This document shows, one piece after another, positions 17,331-21,571 of a stretch of 21,571 nt of DNA. Every line of letters starts with the position of its first letter. The stretch's first letter is position 1. Under the pieces are notes generated by a model. It did not search any database and was not told where the DNA came from. It saw only the letters and a program-made list of their open reading frames with translations. A program made the position numbers and the translations under genes. The stretch is from Isoetes engelmannii. Its lineage: Eukaryota > Streptophyta > Lycopodiopsida > Isoetales > Isoetaceae. The stretch spans positions 1 through 21,571 of the forward strand of contig JAANSK020267271.1 of the NCBI GenBank assembly GCA_011763485.2. Reading direction: 5' to 3'.

Positions 17331-17824
17331 GTAACTAAGGAGATGACTGATGGTGGTGCAGACTTCGCGGTCGAATGTGTGCGAAATGTCCACCTGATGA
17401 AGGCTGCTGTAGAGTGTACTCATGATGTAAGTTCTTGGAAAGCATTATTTTAGCCACTTCTATTTAAGAAAATGGGAATTGGTTGATGCTGGGCTGGGGT
17501 AGAGCTGTACTTATAGGATTGGATGATTTCAGAAATGAGGTTTCTATCCATCCTGGTAATTTCCTGTATGGTCGAACATTGACTAGAACCATCTTTGGGA
17601 ACTACAAGAGCAGCGACATCGATGATCTGGTGAAAAAGTACATGAATAAGGTTAGTGCTTACGGTCTTTGGTTCTTTTAGTATAATGTTTTTGCGAGAAG
17701 CGGCTAAACTGATTACTTACTGAATCTGCAGGAGCTGAATTTGGATGGTTTTATCACTCACAATTATGAGTTCTCTAGAATCAACGAGGCATTCCAATTG
17801 CTGATTGATGGACATTGTTTATGA
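17331..17824 (+). pseudogene. Alcohol dehydrogenase (zinc MDR family) 3' fragment
   Basis: Three exons match the C-terminal third of plant medium-chain ADHs, which oxidise alcohols with NAD. Exon A, 17331-17426: VTKEMTDGGADFAVECVRNV and onward to ECTHD, ending at GAT|GTAAGT. Exon B, 17492-17650: GWGRAVLIGLDD, then FGNYKSSDIDDLVKKYMNK, ending at AAG|GTTAGT. Exon C, 17732-17824: ELNLDGFITHNYEFSRINEA, to TGA. These correspond to the end of the coenzyme-binding fold (after the GxGxxG region, absent here) and the C-terminal catalytic part. The acceptor before exon B reads CTG instead of the required AG (17490-17491 are TG), so splicing there is broken. The stop comes about seven residues before the usual end. 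The 5' exons with zinc ligands are missing from the window. Confidence 0.85.
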
Positions 17825-18056
17825 TGTGTATTAGAGTTTTAGAATTTCTTTTGTTGTTGAAGTATTGTTAAGGGTGTTATTCCTTGACATTCCTTTTAGA
17901 ATGCTTTTGTATAATTTGGCTTTTATGTATTTACTAATAATGGTGTCCATCTTCTCCAACCCTTTCTTTAACCTTTGCTGATGTGGCAGACCAATGGGAA
18001 AAAATATAGGTACAAAAGTTTACATATGGAATACTTATGAATGTTCAACCCAAAAA
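17825..18056. other. Flank between ADH fragment and foldback
   Basis: AT-rich 3' flank. CTTTGCTGATGTGGCAGACC (about 17974-17993) resembles words often found near plant MITE ends, but no matching terminus was found. Confidence 0.4.
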
Positions 18057-19588
18057 GCATAAAAAATAATAGTAAAATAGTTGGAGCATCAGCAATTCAT
18101 AAAAAAATTAATCAACGGTGTCACTTAGCAAGGGGATACCATGATAAAAATTTCAGATAGAAAAGATGCATGTATGTGTAGTGAATCTCAGGTAGGGATA
18201 AAATGGATGGCAACTTCCACAAGTCGAATAATGCCAGGACTTTGCGCGGCGACCTCAATAGAGGGGAGGAGCCATACCCCAGAAGACGGGATAAAATAGA
18301 GGAAACTTCAAGGTCTTAATAGATGGCACCTTCCACAAGTCGAATAAGGCCAGGACTTTGTGCGGCGACCTCAATAGAGGGGAGGAGCCAGACCCCAGAA
18401 CCCAAAAAATTTCCTGAGATGGCCTTTCCTGGCAGCGGTCCTCCAAGAGGCCGTACGCTAATGCCCTCCCCCCGCGCCTTCCCGGAGCTCGATTTCCCTA
18501 TCCTTCGTGCAAGTTCAGACAAATCCTAAATCGGTCCGAGAGAACTAGTCAAACCGTGAAGCGTCCTGCCGGCGACCATGTAGAAACCCAAGTGGTTTGT
18601 CAATTGGGCAGCACAGAGGCTCAGAAGTGGTGATTCGACTTCGCCATCTCGTCCAGAATGGAGAAATTACCCTAGGGAGCAAGTTACACGGTCAGTTTTA
18701 CTAAACAAAAAAACACGAACAACCTACAAGGCAGTATTCCACAGGCACTGCTTAGAACAATTGACTACGAGAGTGTTGGAGATGAGCTCTGTTTGCGCTT
18801 CTTGTTGAAGGGGGGCTCTGATGGCCATGACACTTGGTCTCCAAGGTAATGTCGATGTTTTGAGTCCATTGGCAAAGCCGATTACAGTTCTGGAGAGGGG
18901 GACTTGCCCGTCCGTTGCTAGGGCCTTCAGGTAGAGGATTCTTGTAGGGAGCTACTTCAGTAAGGTTTTAAGGCTCCATCTCCTGGCATCAACACTTTCC
19001 CCCTATTTAATGACATGATGCAAGGTCTTGGTCAAATTTGACTTCGATATGGCCTTTGAAATGCAAATCATATCTGTTGCTAGGATCTTGAAGGGTTTAG
19101 GTTATTAAGGGGCCGAGTTTTGGTCGTTTGCACTTGGGGGTTTGTTGCGAAGTCAGGATATGGTGTGTTAGATCCCTAAAGCAGAATGAGATAGTTGCAT
19201 TCAAATTTGGTAAGGTGTGGGAACAAATTTGGCTCAGATTGGATTTGGATTGATTGAAAAAACCAGGCTCAAAGTTAGCAGGAAATTTGGCCAGACAAAC
19301 TGAACCTTTTTCGATGATTTTTGAAATGAATATCAGAGAAAGTTGTAAGAACATGTGGCAGAAAACTTGGATTGATTTGGAACTGGGATGAAGGATAAAA
19401 TTGAGTTCAAATTGGATAAAAAAAATTGCGAGTGAATTGTCACTAAAACAACAGCAAGTTGTTTTTCGGATCGCGAGCTTATACGGGGTTTTTGCATGAT
19501 TACAGTTGGCACATGTCTGAATAGGGCCTAGGATCATGTGCAAAAGGTAAAATTGCAGTTTTGATCACTAGAAGTATCTCCGTAATAA
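18057..19588. repeat. Left arm of giant foldback element
   Basis: The reverse complement of this arm aligns along its length with 19611-21500. Matched anchors: TTTCAGATAGAAAAGATGCA (18151) with 21385-21408; the CTTGGTCT block (18833) with AGGGGACCAAG near 20541-20550; GGAACTGGGATGAAGGATAA (from about 19379) with TTCTCCTTCATTCCAGTTCC (about 19804-19823); GTGCAAAAGG (19539) with CTTTTGCAC (ending 19662). Similarity by eye is about 70-80%. ORFs in it are short and mirrored in the other arm, so none is called a gene. Confidence 0.88.
18209..18400. repeat. 116-bp tandem duplication within the left arm
   Basis: CTTCCACAAGTCGAATAAT, then GCCAGGACTTTG(C/T)GCGGCGA and CCTCAATAGAGGGGAGGAGC, begins at 18214 and again at 18330. 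The right arm holds a single counterpart (about 21265-21330), so the duplication followed formation of the inverted repeat. Confidence 0.85.
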
Positions 19589-19610
19589 CGGAGATACTTC
19601 TCAAGCTAAC
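19589..19610. other. 22-bp spacer at the foldback centre
   Basis: The left arm ends in CCGTAATAA and the right arm begins TTATTGCAG. The spacer itself (CGGAGATACTTCTC...) can also pair with the end of the left arm (GAAGTATCTCCG), giving an alternative tight hairpin at 19571-19600. Confidence 0.75.
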
Positions 19611-21500
19611 TTATTGCAGAGATACTTTTCGTGATCCAAACTACAATTTTATCTTTTGCACATGATCTTAGGCCCTATTTAGGCATATGCCAATTGTAGT
19701 CATGCAAATAACCCTCAAAAAGCTCGAGATCCAAAAAAAAAAAACTTGCTGACTTTTTACTAACAATTACGGACAGAAGTTTTTGATCCACTTTGAACTC
19801 AATTTTCTCCTTCATTCCAGTTCCAAACCAATCCAAGTTTTTTGTGCCATATGTTTTTACAACATTTCTTGATAATCATTCAAAAATCATCCAAAAATAT
19901 TTAGTAAAGCTCGCGATATCATCATGTGAGTGTGCATACCACTTTTTATCTCAGGGAAGTGCACTGGCCAAATTTTTTACCAATTTTGAACCCGGATTTC
20001 TCAATAACTCTAGATCCGAATTGAGCCAAATTTATTCCTATATCTCACTACAACTGTTCTCCAACAGCTTCTTCAAAAATCATCTAATAAAGATCAGTAC
20101 AACTCGAGATATTCATATCTGAGTGCAACTACCTCATTCTTCTTTAGGAATTCTAATGTAATTGATGCTCTTTTGCAAATTTTGCACAACGATTGGTTGT
20201 CTTAAGAAACTTAGAGATTCTAACACACCATATTTTGACTTTGCAACAACATCCCAAGTCCAAATGACCAAAACTCTGCCCGCGTAGTAACGTAAACCCT
20301 TCAAGAACCTAGCAATAGACATGATTTGCATTTGGAATGTCATATCCTAGTCAGATCGACCAGGACCTTGCACCATGTCATCTAGAGTGTTGATGCCAGA
20401 AGATGGACCTTTAAAACCATCGTGGAGTAGCTCCCCCCTAGAGTTTTCTATTGAAAGGCCCTTGCAACGGATGGGCAAGTCCCCCTCCCCAGAACTGTGA
20501 ACTTGCTCTACCAATGGACTCAAAACGTCGGCATTACCCTGGGGACCAAGTTTCATGGCCATTAGAGCCCGCCTTCAACAGCAAGCGCAAATAGAGCTCA
20601 AGTCTAGCACAATCAATTGGTCTAGGCGGTGCCTGCGGAATACTGCCTTGTATGTCATCGTGTTTCATTGTTTAGCAAAACTGAGCGTGTAACTTGCTCC
20701 ATAGGATAATTTCGCCATTCCAAATGAGATGGTCAAGTCGAATCACCATTCCGGAGCACGGGGGATGCAGTTAGAAGAAACCGTAGAAAACATATGAGTG
20801 TACGGGAGGGGGTTTTTTGGGGGCCAAAACTGTATGTATAATATGGAAAGGGGTATTTTTTTTGCTTGATTTTCGTATAGATATGACGGAAATATGGTAG
20901 GGGTATATGAAATATGAGGGATATTGTTTTAGAAAAATTCTGTATAAGGTATAATTTCTCTTGACCCTATGGACACACATGTCGTATAGACATTACATTT
21001 CCATAGCCTATGTACTGCCTAATCATCAAAGCACTTGGATTTCTACACAGTCTGAGGATGCTTTACGGTTTGACAAGTTCTCTTGGGCCGAATTGGATTT
21101 GTCTGAATCTGCACGAAGCACGGTCATGGAAAGGAGGATTCAACGGTCGAATGGGAAAACTGAGCTCCAAAAGGGGGGGCATTAAAATACGAGCTCCCTG
21201 AGGAGCACTGCCAGGAAAAGTTTTATCAGAAACGTTTTTGGGCACCATCTCCTAGGGTCTGGCCTCTCCTGTCTGTTGAAGTGGCCGCGCGAAGTTCTGG
21301 CCTTGTTTGACTTGCGGAAGGTGCTAGCTGTTTAAGTCCTTGAAGTCTCTTCTATTTTATTCTCTACCCAAGATTTGCTACACGTACATGCATTTTTTCG
21401 ATCTGAAATTTTTATCATGACATCATCTTGGTAAATGGCACCCTTGATTAATCCTTTATGAATTGTGGGCGTTCCGTCTATTTACTGTTAATTTTTATGC
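19611..21500. repeat. Right arm of giant foldback element
   Basis: Complementary to the left arm up to ATTTTTATGC at 21491-21500, which pairs with GCATAAAAAA at 18057. It is longer because of indels, including an insert of about 249 bp. Beyond 21500 pairing fades. Confidence 0.88.
20757..21005. mobile_element. Insert of about 249 bp in the right arm only
   Basis: The arm alignment breaks after CCGGAG (20751-20756) and resumes at GCCTATGTACTGCC (21006). The inserted stretch has poly-T and poly-G runs (GGGAGGGGGTTTTTTGGGGG, GGGGTATTTTTTTT) and repeated ATATG/TATGG words. It has no ORF and no clear TIRs or target duplication, so it may be a small MITE or a filler insertion. Confidence 0.5.
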
Positions 21501-21571
21501 ACGAATTCATTAATTTGAGAAATTCAAGCTCTTTTGAGAATTTTGAGCTAGCTAGCTGGACTCCCGTGCTT

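Noticed and set aside
19097-20122. Mirrored ORFs of 148 and 109 codons in the two foldback arms with similar translations
   Set aside because: The likeness is expected because the arms are inverted copies. The translations lack domains and are low in complexity, so I do not infer a gene.
1-21571. tRNA, rRNA, CRISPR array, LTR pair or viral genome
   Set aside because: No cloverleaf, rRNA-like block, regularly spaced short repeat, or long direct repeats with PBS/PPT were seen while reading both strands. This was done by eye, and a dedicated scan could find something short.

Overview
The window looks like nuclear DNA of a land plant. It is AT-rich, genes are split by short GT-AG introns, and it carries a plant type III polyketide synthase gene, a plant-type alcohol dehydrogenase fragment, LINE, hAT and Mutator-like remnants, microsatellites and several families of tandem and inverted repeats. 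There are no bacterial-style operons. The mix would fit a fern, lycophyte or gymnosperm better than a compact angiosperm genome, but that is a weak inference and no gene fixes the species.

Layout. 1-122 is probably the 3' end of a LINE with a (TTCC)n tail. 123-2395 is mostly featureless, with one short exon-like stretch at 716-813. 2410-4408 (minus) encodes an unrecognised membrane protein with a signal peptide, a cysteine-bearing ectodomain and two membrane segments. Its reading frame is broken by about four small indels, with no internal nonsense codons between them. 5200-8645 (plus) is the most notable locus: a decayed gene for a rolling-circle HUH/YxxK endonuclease of the kind I associate with Replitron transposons. 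It has an RGG-rich N-terminal part, an H-x-Q histidine motif, a YxxK tyrosine motif and an acidic, coiled-coil C-terminus. Its ORF is split by a tandem-dimer hAT-type MITE (6820-7870) with an 8-bp target duplication. That MITE was itself hit by a Mutator-like MITE (7087-7526) with a 9-bp duplication.

9129-9527 (minus) is a hAT transposase C-terminal fragment, and 9987-10945 (minus) is a 5'-truncated LINE ending in poly(A). 10957-12400 is a diverged satellite of about 175 bp per unit built round palindromic GGGCGGCCGCCC cores, with part of the array inverted. 12613-12815 is a 72-bp minisatellite. 13324-13855 holds duplicated segments upstream of a chalcone-synthase-like gene (14041-15322, plus). 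That gene keeps the Cys-His-Asn triad but has a premature TAG, an inferred 29-bp deletion with frameshift, and a remodelled active site.

15996-17138 (minus) may be a two-exon gene whose first exon is the C-terminal half of an NLI-interacting-factor-like (HAD) phosphatase. The putative intron holds two striking CTCGACTCGCGAGTCGAG palindromes. 17331-17824 (plus) is a 3' fragment of an alcohol dehydrogenase with a destroyed splice acceptor. 18057-21500 is a giant foldback: two arms of about 1.5 and 1.9 kb, roughly 70-80% alike, around a 22-bp spacer.

Overall this is a transposon-rich intergenic tract with relics of host genes. The coding loci show no functional relation to each other, and the nested insertions give a relative chronology: HUH element, then hAT MITE dimer, then Mutator-like MITE.
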